Of a stretch of DNA of 14,159 nt, positions 1 through 9,200 are shown piece by piece (position 1 is the first letter of the stretch; each line of letters begins with the position of its first letter). The position numbers and the translations under genes were made by a program. This DNA is from Muribaculaceae bacterium. GTDB taxonomy: Bacteria > Bacteroidota > Bacteroidia > Bacteroidales > Muribaculaceae. A model generated the notes under the pieces. It was given only the letters and a program-made list of their open reading frames with translations. It had not been told where the DNA came from and searched no databases. The DNA lies in contig JABUUJ010000015.1 of NCBI GenBank assembly GCA_021443235.1, positions 4,692 through 18,850 of the forward strand, read 5' to 3'.

Positions 1-30
1 TTTTGGTGGGGTGTGGTGGGTGGGGGTGAG

Positions 31-60
31 AAAAATTATTGGGAAACGATAATTTTTTTT
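31..60. other. A/T-only hairpin followed by a T run
   Basis: A perfect 9-bp inverted repeat (aaaaattat at 31-39, ataattttt at 49-57) flanks a 9-nt loop and runs into further T residues. It has the outline of a rightward terminator for a gene left of the window, but the stem is entirely A:T and would be weak. It could equally be an operator-like palindrome, because part of it recurs downstream of the promoter at 69-100. Low confidence. Confidence 0.3.
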
Positions 61-131
61 CGTTTTTATTTGGAGAATTGAAAAAGAGTGTTTACCTTTG
101 CACCGAAAATAGTTGTTGAGAAACGATAATT
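43..131. repeat. 12-nt direct repeat flanking the promoter
   Basis: The 12-mer gaaacgataatt occurs exactly at 43-54 and again at 120-131, 77 nt apart start to start, one copy on each side of the promoter at 69-100. Two identical sites bracketing a promoter are what a dimeric or looping repressor would use, and the unit encodes an HTH protein. Autoregulation is an inference; a chance or decayed repeat is possible. Confidence 0.45.
69..100 (+). promoter_or_regulatory. Bacteroidota sigma-ABfr-type promoter for the DUF2975/HTH unit
   Basis: TTTG at 69-72 (the -33 element) is followed after 20 nt by TACCTTTG at 93-100, a full match to the Bacteroidota -7 consensus TAnnTTTG. Transcription would start near 105-108, leaving a leader of about 65 nt before the ATG at 174. 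The leader carries the second copy of the 12-nt repeat at 120-131. The match and spacing are seen directly; activity is inferred. Confidence 0.75.
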
Positions 132-173
132 AGTTTAAGAAAAACAATATTATTAACTTTTTACACCTTTATT

Positions 174-839
174 ATGAAAAAGAAATTCAACATTCTGTGC
201 GTCATCTCAATTGTGATGGGCGTATTAGGCATTGTTGTTCCTGCAGTGCAAGGCATGATTTTGTCGACTGGCGACAAAGAGAACTGGGACAAGAACGCAA
301 AGGAGCTTTCCACCTCATTTAACCCCAAGAGCGCTACCAGCGCGGTGCAGCTGTGGCCCAAGACCTTCCCCCTGCTTTTTAATGACAGCATCTACAACAA
401 GCGCACGGGCGAATATGAGCCTATGATGCTCAATGCGGTGGTAGTTAATTCGCCTAAGACCGACAAGATGAAGTTTGCGGCACACACCATCGGCATCTCG
501 GTGCTTGGATTACTTGCATTTGTTGCGCTCGCTGTGTGTCTGTTCTTCTTCTTCAAGATTGTGATGGCGGTGAACCGTGGCGAGATTTTCACCAACAAAA
601 TGGAGCGTTGGCTCAATGTGTGTGGCATCTTGCTGATAGTGGACTATGTAATTGAGTGGGCAATGCTTCTCATATTGTATTTCCAAAACAAAGCCATCTT
701 TGAGTTTGCCAACTATAATGTGGTTGTCACCCAGATGCCGTCGCTCACCATCTTGCTGGCAGGCATGGGAACGCTGCTCATAGCGCAAATCTTTGCCATA
801 GGCCGTCGCATGAAAGAAGAGCAAGAGCTAACCATCTAA
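174..839 (+). CDS. DUF2975 family multipass membrane protein
   Basis: This 221-aa protein matches the DUF2975 pattern: an N-terminal hydrophobic helix (about residues 5-27), an extracytoplasmic loop of some 75 residues, then three further helices (about 104-129, 147-170 and 188-209). The family-typical stretch NRGEIFTNKMERWL sits near residues 134-147, and the tail ends KEEQELTI, the kind of charged tail that closes DUF2975 proteins. The biochemical function is unknown. Members are commonly paired with a YozG-type HTH protein, as here, where the HTH gene starts 12 nt after this stop. A sensor or partner role in the inner membrane is a reasonable inference. The ATG at 174 is chosen because it starts the first membrane helix with a basic MKKK and lies behind a good promoter. 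The loop is longer than in compact family members. Confidence 0.85.
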   Translation: MKKKFNILCVISIVMGVLGIVVPAVQGMILSTGDKENWDKNAKELSTSFNPKSATSAVQLWPKTFPLLFNDSIYNKRTGEYEPMMLNAVVVNSPKTDKMKFAAHTIGISVLGLLAFVALAVCLFFFFKIVMAVNRGEIFTNKMERWLNVCGILLIVDYVIEWAMLLILYFQNKAIFEFANYNVVVTQMPSLTILLAGMGTLLIAQIFAIGRRMKEEQELTI

Positions 840-851
840 AACGAAACTGAT

Positions 852-1061
852 ATGGCTATTATAGTAAATGTGGATGTGATGCTCGCCAGGCGCAAGATGG
901 CGTCGAACGAGCTTGCCGAGAAGATAGGAATCACGCCAGCCAACCTGTCGATACTGAAGACAGGCAAGGCCAAGGCAGTTAGGTTCTCGACGCTTGACGC
1001 GATATGCAAGGCGCTGGACTGCCAGCCCGGAGATATACTGGAGTATAGGGAAGAGGAATAA
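852..1061 (+). CDS. YozG-like XRE/Cro family HTH transcriptional regulator
   Basis: A 69-aa single-domain DNA-binding protein of the Cro/C1 type. It opens with an IIVNVDVMLARRK segment, continues with the helix-turn-helix (roughly residues 18-39, NELAEKIGITPANLSILKTG), and ends with the conserved TLDAICKALDCQPGDILEY segment typical of the YozG group. No ligand domain is present. It lies 12 nt behind the DUF2975 gene and is almost certainly cotranscribed with it; such pairs are common in Bacteroidota and Firmicutes. It probably regulates its own unit and may bind the 12-nt repeats around the promoter, but that target is an inference. A strong terminator follows 36 nt after the stop codon. Confidence 0.92.
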   Translation: MAIIVNVDVMLARRKMASNELAEKIGITPANLSILKTGKAKAVRFSTLDAICKALDCQPGDILEYREEE

Positions 1062-1097
1062 TCAGCCCCCCAGCCTCCCAAAGGGGGAGCAATGCAC

Positions 1098-1140
1098 AAA
1101 TTAGAGGCGCAACTTCATCGTGCGCCTCTAATTTATTTTT
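1098..1140 (+). terminator. Rho-independent terminator of the DUF2975/HTH unit
   Basis: A perfect 14-bp stem (aaattagaggcgca at 1098-1111 pairing with 1121-1134) encloses a 9-nt loop and is followed by attttt. The T run lies on the rightward side, so it best serves the plus-strand unit. On the minus strand it is followed by only three T residues, so it could stop the converging barrel transcript only weakly. A smaller imperfect hairpin (ctccc/gggag, 1075-1089) lies just before it. Confidence 0.9.
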
Positions 1141-1154
1141 TCGAAAGGTCGAAA

Positions 1155-1233
1155 AACAATGTTGAACCAAGTTAAACCACGTTGAACAATGTTGAACCAA
1201 GTTAAACCAGGTTGAACAATGTTGAACCAAGTT
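1155..1233. repeat. 10-nt units in a 30-nt higher-order tandem array
   Basis: Ten-base units of the form gttgaacaat, gttgaaccaa and gttaaaccac alternate in a fixed order, giving a 30-nt period with about 2.6 copies. The copy at 1181-1210 differs from the preceding one only at the degenerate left edge and the last base. The array ends at the stop codon (complement of 1233-1235) of the minus-strand barrel gene, so it forms the start of that transcript's 3' untranslated region. It carries no gene. There are no unique spacers, so it is not a CRISPR array. Confidence 0.85.
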
Positions 1234-3044
1234 TAGAAGACGAGGGAAACGCCTGCCATGGCACCGATGCCCTGAGCACCCTGACCGGGCAAGATGTCGT
1301 ACTTGCGATTGAGCAGGTTGTAGCCGCGCGCCCACACTGTCACCACCTTGTCGAAACGCCAGCTGGCACCCACGTGGAGGTCGAATGCGTCGTCCATATA
1401 TTTGAGACCAGCCTCGATGTATTTACGTTTTCCGCGATAGTCCATACCCACATTCACAGCGAGCGGGGTGATGGGAGTCACCTTCAGCTCAAGGTTTGCC
1501 ACGAGACCGGCGTTGTCGAGCCCCAGCGAATAGGTTTTGAACCACTTTTGGCCACCGGTGAGGTCAAAGCTGTTGTCGGTGGTAGGCGCGAAAGTCACGG
1601 CACCACCCACTTCAAAGAGCGAGCGATACTTGTAGAAGAGCTCGGCGCCCACCTTAAAGCCGCGGGTGTTCATAGCACCATAGAAATTGGGGCCATAATG
1701 GAAGTCGGCGTCAACCGACTCCTTGCCAAGCTCGCGTGCAAAGCTCGAGTCGCAGTTCATGAGCGCGCCCTTAGTGATGGCATAGCCAAAGAACAGTTTA
1801 GCCTCAAAGCCGCTGAACGGCCCCACCTTGAAACCTGCCTCGCCATCGATGGCACGCCAAGTGTTGAAGCCGAGTCCCGAGGGAGTGCTGTATCGGTCGA
1901 GCGCAGCCATATTTGAGAGCGTGTTGAGCGTTTTCCCGCCCTTGAGGTCAACAAATATCTTGGCACCATCAACGATATCGACATCCATCTTCACAACTGG
2001 GGCAACATGGAACTTGCCCGTGTCGTCATTGCCGTTCCACGACAGGATGTTAAGGTTGCCAAAGAGGAGGTCGGCACCCACCTCGGCGCGGAAAATCTCG
2101 TTTTCCCACTTGTAGCGTGGCGCGAGGGTGAGGTAGAAATTACTGCGCGAGGGAGCCAGTTCCCATCCGGCGACATCGGTTGCCTGCTTGAAGTTGACAT
2201 AGTCGCCCATCACATCGAGGGAGACCGAACCCACGCCCAGCGCCATGTCGGCACCGACACCAAAATTCACCACATTCTCGCTTGCGCCCTTGGCGCCAGT
2301 CACAACGAGCGTGGGGAACATGCTATTGCCGGCATGGTTAAAGCCAGCATTGGCGCGATAGGCGAGCTCGTAGTCGCCAAAGGCCTTGCGTCCCTTCCAG
2401 CCGGCATTTACGTTAAACTCGAGCAGCGACTGCTTCTTGTCGGTGTCGCCACTGGAGATAGCGTAGGCTCCGTAGTAGTTGAAGCTGTCGAAGTGAACGC
2501 CCACACCCAGCGAGAGCGTGCCCGCGCTGAAGTGGTTGTTAAGGTAAAGTCCTACCTTGTTGTCGTTGAACTTCTGCTTGAGGCGCAGGTCGGGGTTGTC
2601 TTTAAGCATCTTGGTGGTGTTGAGTCCGCACCATGAGCTATTGTGCTGCACCCAGATGCCAGCCTGCGTGTTCTCCTTGTCGAGGAAACGATACCCGGCG
2701 CTGCCGTCAAAGTTGGCCTGCATGCCACCAGCCACCTCAAGGTAGCCGCGCTTGTCGCTGAAGTTGTGGGCAGTGCGATATCCATAAGGCATCATGGTGG
2801 GGATGGTGGTGGGCACCTCGATGTTGACCGGGGTGGCGCTATAGTCGATGTCGGTCTTGGCGGGAGGGTTCACCTTCTTGACCTTGGGCAAAGTATTCTT
2901 TTTGGTGACCTTTTTCTCGACGGGCACGAAGTCCTTCTCGAGAGTAATCTCCTTGTTAAGTTCCTTGCCGCCCTGCTGTTGTGCGTTGACGCCCACAGTT
3001 GCGGTGCAAGCGATGAGCAGACTCAAAAATATTTTTTTGTTCAT
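1233..3044 (-). CDS. Outer-membrane beta-barrel protein, TonB-receptor-like but without a plug domain
   Basis: The 603-aa product has a signal peptide (MNKKIFLSLLIACTATVGVNA, cleavage likely after residue 21), a 70-residue polar linker with ITLEKDFVPVEKKVTKKNTL near residues 33-52 and a Lys/Pro-rich stretch to about 62, and then alternating hydrophobic/polar strands from about residue 95 to the end. The C-terminus ends in SLVF, with terminal Phe as expected for outer-membrane barrels, and is preceded by YNLLNRKYDILPG near 575-587, a motif shared with Bacteroidota TonB-dependent receptors. A normal receptor plug of about 130 residues does not fit, so a transporter label is unsafe. It follows the TPR gene after 37 nt and is probably cotranscribed with it, suggesting an envelope pair. 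Substrate and function are unknown. A tandem array begins right at its stop codon. Confidence 0.82.
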   Translation of the reverse strand: MNKKIFLSLLIACTATVGVNAQQQGGKELNKEITLEKDFVPVEKKVTKKNTLPKVKKVNPPAKTDIDYSATPVNIEVPTTIPTMMPYGYRTAHNFSDKRGYLEVAGGMQANFDGSAGYRFLDKENTQAGIWVQHNSSWCGLNTTKMLKDNPDLRLKQKFNDNKVGLYLNNHFSAGTLSLGVGVHFDSFNYYGAYAISSGDTDKKQSLLEFNVNAGWKGRKAFGDYELAYRANAGFNHAGNSMFPTLVVTGAKGASENVVNFGVGADMALGVGSVSLDVMGDYVNFKQATDVAGWELAPSRSNFYLTLAPRYKWENEIFRAEVGADLLFGNLNILSWNGNDDTGKFHVAPVVKMDVDIVDGAKIFVDLKGGKTLNTLSNMAALDRYSTPSGLGFNTWRAIDGEAGFKVGPFSGFEAKLFFGYAITKGALMNCDSSFARELGKESVDADFHYGPNFYGAMNTRGFKVGAELFYKYRSLFEVGGAVTFAPTTDNSFDLTGGQKWFKTYSLGLDNAGLVANLELKVTPITPLAVNVGMDYRGKRKYIEAGLKYMDDAFDLHVGASWRFDKVVTVWARGYNLLNRKYDILPGQGAQGIGAMAGVSLVF

Positions 3045-3081
3045 AACTGTGTATAATCGTTTTTAAGTCAATATCGATGTT

Positions 3082-6000
3082 TTACTTCTTGCTCTTAGAC
3101 TGAGCCTTCTTGAGGTCGGCAAGTCGCGACTCGATGGCCTGGGTAATCTCTTTCTCGTTGCCGGGATAGTTGTTCTTGAGGCTCTGCAGGTAGTCGCGTG
3201 CATCGGCGATGCGTCCCTGCTTGGCATAGATGTCGCTGAGCAGGATGAAGCTCTTGGCAAGCCAGTAGCTGTGGGGTGTTCCGGCGTCGATAAACTGGTT
3301 GATGACATTCTCGGCCTCCTTGCTCTTGCCCGAGTTGAAGAGCAGGTTGGCGAGCTCGTAGGAAGCCTGTGCGCCTTGCTCGCTCTGGGTGTCTTTGGCG
3401 AGGGTTGCAAAGTCTTTCTTCGCCTCGTCGGTGTTGCCCAGGTTGGCATTGGCGATGGCTCGGTTCATGGTCACCTCACGCTCCTCGGCGGGACTGAGTC
3501 CGCCCTTTTCGAGCAGAGCGGCTGCGGCGGTCTTCACCTCGGTCCACTTCGACATTGCCTTGGAGGCACGCATAGCACCCAGCTGAGCCATCATGCGGTT
3601 GTCCTCGGTCGAAGCCTTTTGTGCAAGGTCGTTGTAGGCGGCGAGAGCGTCGGCATACTTCTTCTGACGCATAAGGATGTCGCTGCGCATTGCCAGAGCG
3701 TCCTCGGCAAACGAGGCGTCGCTACCGGCGGCGAGGGCGTCGTTGATGCCAGTGAGGGCCTCCTTGTAGTTGCCCTTGAAGTAGTTGTAGCGCGCGATGT
3801 AGTATTTAGCCTTGGCCACATAGGCGCCATTGGGATTTTTCTTGAGATATTCCTGCATGCGGGTGATGCTGGGGTTATCGTCGATGGCGGCTTTCTCGGC
3901 AGCCTCAAAGGTGAGACGGTCAACCTCGTTGACGTCGATGCGCGGCGCGTCCTTCACGCTGTTGAGGAAGTCGTTGAGTTCGCCCAAGTTGCCACGGTCG
4001 GCGTAGTAGATTTTGAGGTCCTCGGCGGCAGCCTGTGCCTCGTCGCTGGTGGGATAGCTCTTGATGATGTCCTTGAACGACTTCTCGGCGGCGCTAAAAT
4101 CGCCCATGTTGTAGTTGACGATAGCCATCTGCAGCATTGCCTTGCGAGCCTCGGCACTCTTGGGATAGTTCTTCACCACGCTCTTGTAGGTTGCCACAGC
4201 GTCCTTGCCAGCCTCCTTGGCTGCCTGTGCGTTACCCTTCTCAAGGATTGCCTGCGGGCACAAGGTTGAGTTGGGGCATTCTTTCACCATATTGTCGAAC
4301 TGCGCGATAGCCTCATCGTAGTGCTTGTTGAGCGCCTGCATGATGCCCATCTGATACATCGAGTAGTCGCGCGGAGCATCCTTGTCGACCTCCATAGCCT
4401 GAGCATAGCTGTCGTAGGCAGCGGTGTAGTTCTGGGTGTAGTAGTAGGTGTCGCCCATGCGGTTGTAGGCGTCGCCCAGCACCTGGTCGCTGAGTTGCTT
4501 GCTGCCCACAGCGTTCTGGAACGCCTGGAGGGCGTCGGGGTATTTGCGCTGCTGATAGAGCGAGTAGCCAAGGTTGTATTGTGCGATACCGTAGTTGTCG
4601 TTTTTCTTGCCAGCCTGCTTCACATAGGCCTGCTGGTTGGCGCTGGCGTTTTTGAAGTCGCCAGCACGATATTGTGCCTCGGCGAGCCACAGGCGGCTTT
4701 CGTTGTACACGGCCTTGTCCTTAGCCCCGATAGCGACGGCCTCTTTCAGATAGGTAATCGCCTCCTGAGTCTTATTGTTGGACAGCGCCTGCACACCCAT
4801 GTTGTAGAGCACATACTGCTTGGCGGTCTGTACCTTGTTGCCTGGGCTCTTGATGTGGTTGATGCTTGTGAGGGCCTTGCTATAGTCGGTCGTACTCATA
4901 TAAGAGTCAACGAGATAGCCTTCGACAACATCTTTATACTGAGAGTTGGGATAGTCGTTGAGGAATTGCTCAAACATATCGATTGACTTGTCGAAAGGCG
5001 TGCGCGCACCCTGACTCTGACTCAAAGCGTAGTTGTAGAACGCCGTCTCGCGCACACTTTGGTCATAGGTCATGTTGGCGGCCTTCTCAAACGAGCGGGC
5101 GGCACCGTTGATGTCTTTAAGCTTGAGGCGCGACTGGCCGATGTAGAGGTGAGCGCTCTGGCAGAGGGCATCGTCCTGGTCGGTGGCAATGCTGAAGTGC
5201 TGGATGGCCTTGTCGAACTCGCCCGCCTTGTAGTCGAGCACACCCATGGTGTAGCCTGCGGTGCGGTAGGGGTCGCCCTGCGGGTCGTCGAGATAGGCGG
5301 CAATAAACTTGCGTGCGCTCTCGTTGTTGCCAGTGTGATAGTAACTCTCGCCCACAATGCGGTTGAGCTCGCTGGTGAAGTAGTCGTTGTCGTTCTCGGA
5401 GAGCAACTGCTGTCCACCCGAGATTACGCGGTTATACTCCTTGTTGTGGAAGCGGATTTGGGTGATGTAATATCCAGCCTGATAGGCCAGGTCGCCAACA
5501 GTGCGGCTCTCGCTATTGATGTTGATGAACTGCTGCAGCGCGAGGTCGTAGCGGCGGTTGGCATAGTCGATATAGGCGTTGTAGAACACCGTGGCCTTGG
5601 CATAGCGCGTGGAGCTTGACAGCGAGTTGTACTGCTGGCTGGCGATATCGTAGTTGGCCAGTCGCAGGTTAGCGTAGGCACGACGATACACCAGGTCTTC
5701 CTGACGGTCGCCGTCAAGTGCTCCGTCGCGCACCAGCGAGTAGCTGAGCAGCGCGTTGTTCCACTCTCCACGATAGAAATGCCAGTCGCCCACTCGCAAC
5801 TGAGCATACTGTGATAGTGCCGACCCGGGATGTTTCTCGATGAAGTCGATGAGCGCATCAAGGTCGCCACGCTCGGCGCGTTCAAACTTGCTCAAGGCGA
5901 TGTAATACTCGGCTTCCTCCTGCGCAGTGCCAGTGAGCCCCATTAGCGAGGCATGGCTGAGCTGGTCGATAGCGCCCACATAGTTGCGAGCGTTATACAT

Positions 6001-6114
6001 GCTCTTGCCACGCTCCAGAAATCCCAGGGCGCCGGTGTTCATCACTGCTGGTTGCGACGCAGCCATGATGGGCAGTGCGACGCCAATAGTCAGTAAAAAG
6101 GATTTAATTGTCAT
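3082..6114 (-). CDS. Secreted tetratricopeptide-repeat protein, 1010 aa
   Basis: An N-terminal hydrophobic segment (MTIKSFLLTIGVALPIMAAS) looks like a signal peptide, so the protein probably acts in the periplasm. The rest is almost wholly alpha-helical TPR-type repeats. Clear examples are near residues 284-313, 511-538 (AQYNLGYSLYQQRKYPDALQ), 549-576, 662-690 and 771-797, with the typical small/aromatic positions and Pro near repeat ends (NYPKSAEA, SYPTSDEA, NYPGNEKE). No catalytic domain is seen. The C-terminus is Lys-rich (KKAQSKSKK). TPR arrays mediate protein-protein contacts, and the natural partner is the outer-membrane barrel protein encoded 37 nt downstream. Resemblance to YbgF/CpoB-type repeats is generic. 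A role in assembling or scaffolding an outer-membrane machine is inferred. No good TAnnTTTG promoter is visible in the 130-nt spacer upstream. Confidence 0.88.
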   Translation of the reverse strand: MTIKSFLLTIGVALPIMAASQPAVMNTGALGFLERGKSMYNARNYVGAIDQLSHASLMGLTGTAQEEAEYYIALSKFERAERGDLDALIDFIEKHPGSALSQYAQLRVGDWHFYRGEWNNALLSYSLVRDGALDGDRQEDLVYRRAYANLRLANYDIASQQYNSLSSSTRYAKATVFYNAYIDYANRRYDLALQQFININSESRTVGDLAYQAGYYITQIRFHNKEYNRVISGGQQLLSENDNDYFTSELNRIVGESYYHTGNNESARKFIAAYLDDPQGDPYRTAGYTMGVLDYKAGEFDKAIQHFSIATDQDDALCQSAHLYIGQSRLKLKDINGAARSFEKAANMTYDQSVRETAFYNYALSQSQGARTPFDKSIDMFEQFLNDYPNSQYKDVVEGYLVDSYMSTTDYSKALTSINHIKSPGNKVQTAKQYVLYNMGVQALSNNKTQEAITYLKEAVAIGAKDKAVYNESRLWLAEAQYRAGDFKNASANQQAYVKQAGKKNDNYGIAQYNLGYSLYQQRKYPDALQAFQNAVGSKQLSDQVLGDAYNRMGDTYYYTQNYTAAYDSYAQAMEVDKDAPRDYSMYQMGIMQALNKHYDEAIAQFDNMVKECPNSTLCPQAILEKGNAQAAKEAGKDAVATYKSVVKNYPKSAEARKAMLQMAIVNYNMGDFSAAEKSFKDIIKSYPTSDEAQAAAEDLKIYYADRGNLGELNDFLNSVKDAPRIDVNEVDRLTFEAAEKAAIDDNPSITRMQEYLKKNPNGAYVAKAKYYIARYNYFKGNYKEALTGINDALAAGSDASFAEDALAMRSDILMRQKKYADALAAYNDLAQKASTEDNRMMAQLGAMRASKAMSKWTEVKTAAAALLEKGGLSPAEEREVTMNRAIANANLGNTDEAKKDFATLAKDTQSEQGAQASYELANLLFNSGKSKEAENVINQFIDAGTPHSYWLAKSFILLSDIYAKQGRIADARDYLQSLKNNYPGNEKEITQAIESRLADLKKAQSKSKK

Positions 6115-6161
6115 GTATGGTTGATGTTTATTATTTTTTTAAAAGTTTTATTGTGGGGGCG

Positions 6162-6249
6162 CTTAGACGTGCAGTCGCGTAGGCGCATAGTCGAATTGAG
6201 CGCGGCCAATTACGAATTATGAATTAAGAATTACGCATTGTGAATTACT
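6162..6249. repeat. Composite intergenic repeat, copy A (8-nt array, palindromic core, 7-nt array)
   Basis: Three parts lie side by side. Four 8-nt units occupy 6162-6193 (cttagacg, tgcagtcg, cgtaggcg, catagtcg). A core aattgagcgcggccaatt follows at 6194-6211, with self-complementary ends. Six 7-nt units run from 6208 to 6249 (aattacg, aattatg, aattaag, aattacg, cattgtg, aattact). The last unit contains the stop codon of the Tricorn-like gene (complement of 6245-6247). A second copy with the same order and orientation lies at 10615-10725; cgcgtaggcgcatagtcg is identical in both. It fills most of the 130-nt spacer and encodes nothing. Confidence 0.8.
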
Positions 6250-9200
6250 TAATCTCTTTCAAAAGTTCGGCTACGGCGGTGGCGAGCTGGGCGTCATAGC
6301 CCTTGACTGCGTCGGCAGGGTCGTTAGCCACCTTCACGTCGGGCTCGAGCTGGGTGTTCTCAAGATAAGAGCCGTCGGGCAGGCGGTAACCGATGATAGG
6401 TATGCCGAAGACAAGGCTGCTGTCTTGCAGAGTCTCCCACGACACGCTGGTCATAGTGCCTGGAACGGGCATTCCCACAAGCTTGCCAATGTTGCCGTGC
6501 TTATATACCCATGGAGTGCCGTGCGCGTTGCTATAGCAAGCCTCGCACTGCACCATAATCGACGGCTTGTTCCAGCGGCGGCTGGGCATGTCGCAAGCCT
6601 CGCGGCCGCGCACTACCTGAGTGAAATATTTCTTGCCGCTGAAGAGCACCTCGATGTCCTCGTGCAAGCGACCTCCGCCGTTGAAGCGTATGTCAATCAC
6701 GATTCCGTCTTTCTTATTGTATTTGCCCAGCACCTTGCTATAGACGGCGCGGTAGCTGTCGTCGTTCATCGACTTGATGTGCACATAGCCCAAGCGACCT
6801 CCCGAGAGGCTGTCGACAAGGTGAGTGTTGTGCTTCACCCAGCGGTCATATAGCAGGTTGGTCTCGGCCGACTTGCTGATGGGCAGCACCACCTCGTCCC
6901 AGCGGTTGCCGCCGTTGGGGTCGTAGAGCGACACGAGCGTTTTCTTGCCGCTGAGGCCTGCGAGGAGTATTGAGTAGTCGTTTTCGCCCTCAATCTCGGT
7001 GCCGTTGATTTTCTCGACGATAACCCCGGGCTTAACCTTCGAAGTGGCACGGCTGAAGGGGCCCTTGGCGAGCACCTCGTCGATTTTGAGGCCCTTGCCG
7101 GTGTAGTGCAGGTCGTAGAGCAGTCCCAGGCTTGCCGTGCTCTCGCCACCGCCAGTGGGATAGTAGCGGCCGCCAGTGTGCGAGACGTTGAGTTCGCCCA
7201 GGTATTCGCTCAGGAGGTTCGAGAAATCGTAGTTATTGTTGATGTGCGGCAGGAACTTGCGGTAAACCTCGGTCATGGCATCCCAGTTGATACCATGGAA
7301 GTTGAGGTTGTAGAAGCGCTTTGACACTTGCTTGTGGACGTGCTCAAACATATAGGCGCGCTCGGCGGTGAGGTCCATTTTGAGGCTTCCGTTATAGGTG
7401 ATGGGCGTGAGCTTGTCGCTCGCGATTGTGAGCTTGTTCATTGCACCGCTGCCCAGTATAAACATCTCCTTGCCGTCTTTATTGAGCTGCATGGTGGCCG
7501 ATGTTGAGTTGAGCTTGTTGACGAGCTTGGTGCTGTGCTTGCGCATGTCGAGTTTCCACAAGTCGAAACCACCCTCAAACTTAGAGAGGTAGTATAGGTT
7601 ATCGCCCTCGGGGGTGAGCATGGCGTTGGCTATTGAGCTGGAGTTGGGAGTGAGGCGCACGATGCGGTCCTGAATGCCGTCAAGCTCCACGACGACGGGT
7701 TTGTCGTCATCTTTCTTCTCGTCGGCCTTCTTGTCGTCTTTCTTATCGGCTTTTTTATCGTCTTTCTTTTCAGCGGCCTTTTTCTTGTCGGCCTCTTTCT
7801 TCTGCTCTTTCTCAAGTTCCTTCAGCAACTCGTAGTCTTCCTTGCTCAGGCGATAGCGGTCGTAGGCATCCTGATTGACGAAGCACAGCATCACGTCGTC
7901 TTGCGAGCCCCACGACGCATGGCTGCGCATGCCGTAGCGGTTGGTGAGGAACAGGATTGCGTTGCCGCCGAGCACCCACTTGGGATTCTCGCTGAAGTAG
8001 CCGCTCTCGGTGATATTGGTCACCGGGCCGCCCTCGGCGCTGACGATGGCGATGTCGCAATAGGGGTCGCGCTGGTTGCCAATAAACTCAAGGGCGATCC
8101 ATTTGCCGTCGGGCGACCAGTTGTAGTTGAAACCGCCCGAGGTCGAGTACCAAGTGCTGCCGTCGGTCACGGTAGTGACTTTATTGGTCTTCATGTCGAG
8201 CACCTTGATTTTGTTGCGGTCTTCGATAAAGGCGAGTTTCTTTCCGTCGGGGCTAAACTTAGGCACTGCGCGCTCAACGGTGGTCGAGGGCAGGAGGATT
8301 TCCTCCTTGATAGTGGTGGCGTTGGGGAAATTGGGGTCGTCCTTGCGCTCAATAGTTGCCTTGACGAGCTGCCAGTTGCCGCCGCGCTCGCTGGCATAAA
8401 CAAGCGTGCGGTTGTCGGCGCCCCAGGTGATGTCGTCCTCAGCCTCGGGGGTGTTGGTGATGCGCTTGGTGGTTGTGTACTCAACCGAGGTAACAAACAC
8501 CTCGCCGCGAACCACAAATGCCACCTGCTTGCCGTCGGGCGACACAACCGAGTTGGTGGCGCCACGGGTGACTGCAAAGCGTGCGATTTGGTCGCTGTCG
8601 TCGTGGAACAGGTCGATGGCGACCTTCTTGGGCTTGCCGCCAGCCGCCTGGGTGTAGATTTCGCCGTCGTAGGTGTAGCACAGCGTGCCGTTGCCAGCCA
8701 CCGAGAGGAATCGCACTGGATTGGTCTTGAACGAGGTGACCGCCTTGACGCTGCCAGGGTTGTCGAGCGGCATCTGATATACGTTGAACGAGCCCTTGTT
8801 GCGTTCGCTCAGGAAATACATGGTTTTGCCGTCGGGGGCAAGCACGGGGCTGCGGTCCTCACCTGCTATATTGGTGAGGTTAGTGTGCTTGCCTGTGGCG
8901 ATGTCATAGCGCCAGATGTCGCGAGTCACCGACGAGGTGTGGTGCTTGCGCAAGGCATCTTCCATGCCTTTCTGGTCTTGATAGAGGAAGAAGCGGCCTT
9001 TGGGATCAAAGCTGATTTCCTCAGCGGGTGTGCCGATCACCTGAGTGGCAACGCCGCCCGTGACAGGCACCTTGTAGAGCTCGGTGAGACGCGAACTGGG
9101 GAAAAGGATGCTGCTGGCAGGGTCTTGGATGGCAGCCGAGAAATAGATGTGCTTGCCGTCGGGCGAGAAGGCCCATGGTGTCTCGCTTGCCGAGTTGTAG

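Noticed and set aside
5..30. G-quadruplex in the G-rich left edge
   Set aside because: Only three runs of three or more G are present, so a three-tier quadruplex is not complete; the context left of the window is unseen.
1155..1233. CRISPR-like array
   Set aside because: Units are contiguous with no unique spacers, and no cas gene is present.
1212..1916. Plus-strand open frames opposite the barrel gene, including one starting within the 10-nt repeats
   Set aside because: No family resemblance, and the opposite strand has a full signal peptide and a canonical barrel C-terminus.
1233..3044. SusC-type TonB-dependent receptor of a polysaccharide utilisation locus
   Set aside because: No plug or carboxypeptidase-like domain, no SusD partner and no glycoside hydrolase nearby; only the C-terminal barrel resembles the family.
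3271..4269. A 332-codon plus-strand open frame opposite the TPR gene (with others at 4321-4986 and 5059-5619)
   Set aside because: These are antisense to a convincing repeat protein; their Val/Leu/Gly-rich composition reflects the complement of Ala/Asp/Lys codons.
6115..6161. Promoter for the TPR/barrel operon
   Set aside because: The spacer is A/T-rich next to the gene, but no TAnnTTTG-like element at a plausible distance was found, so none is annotated.
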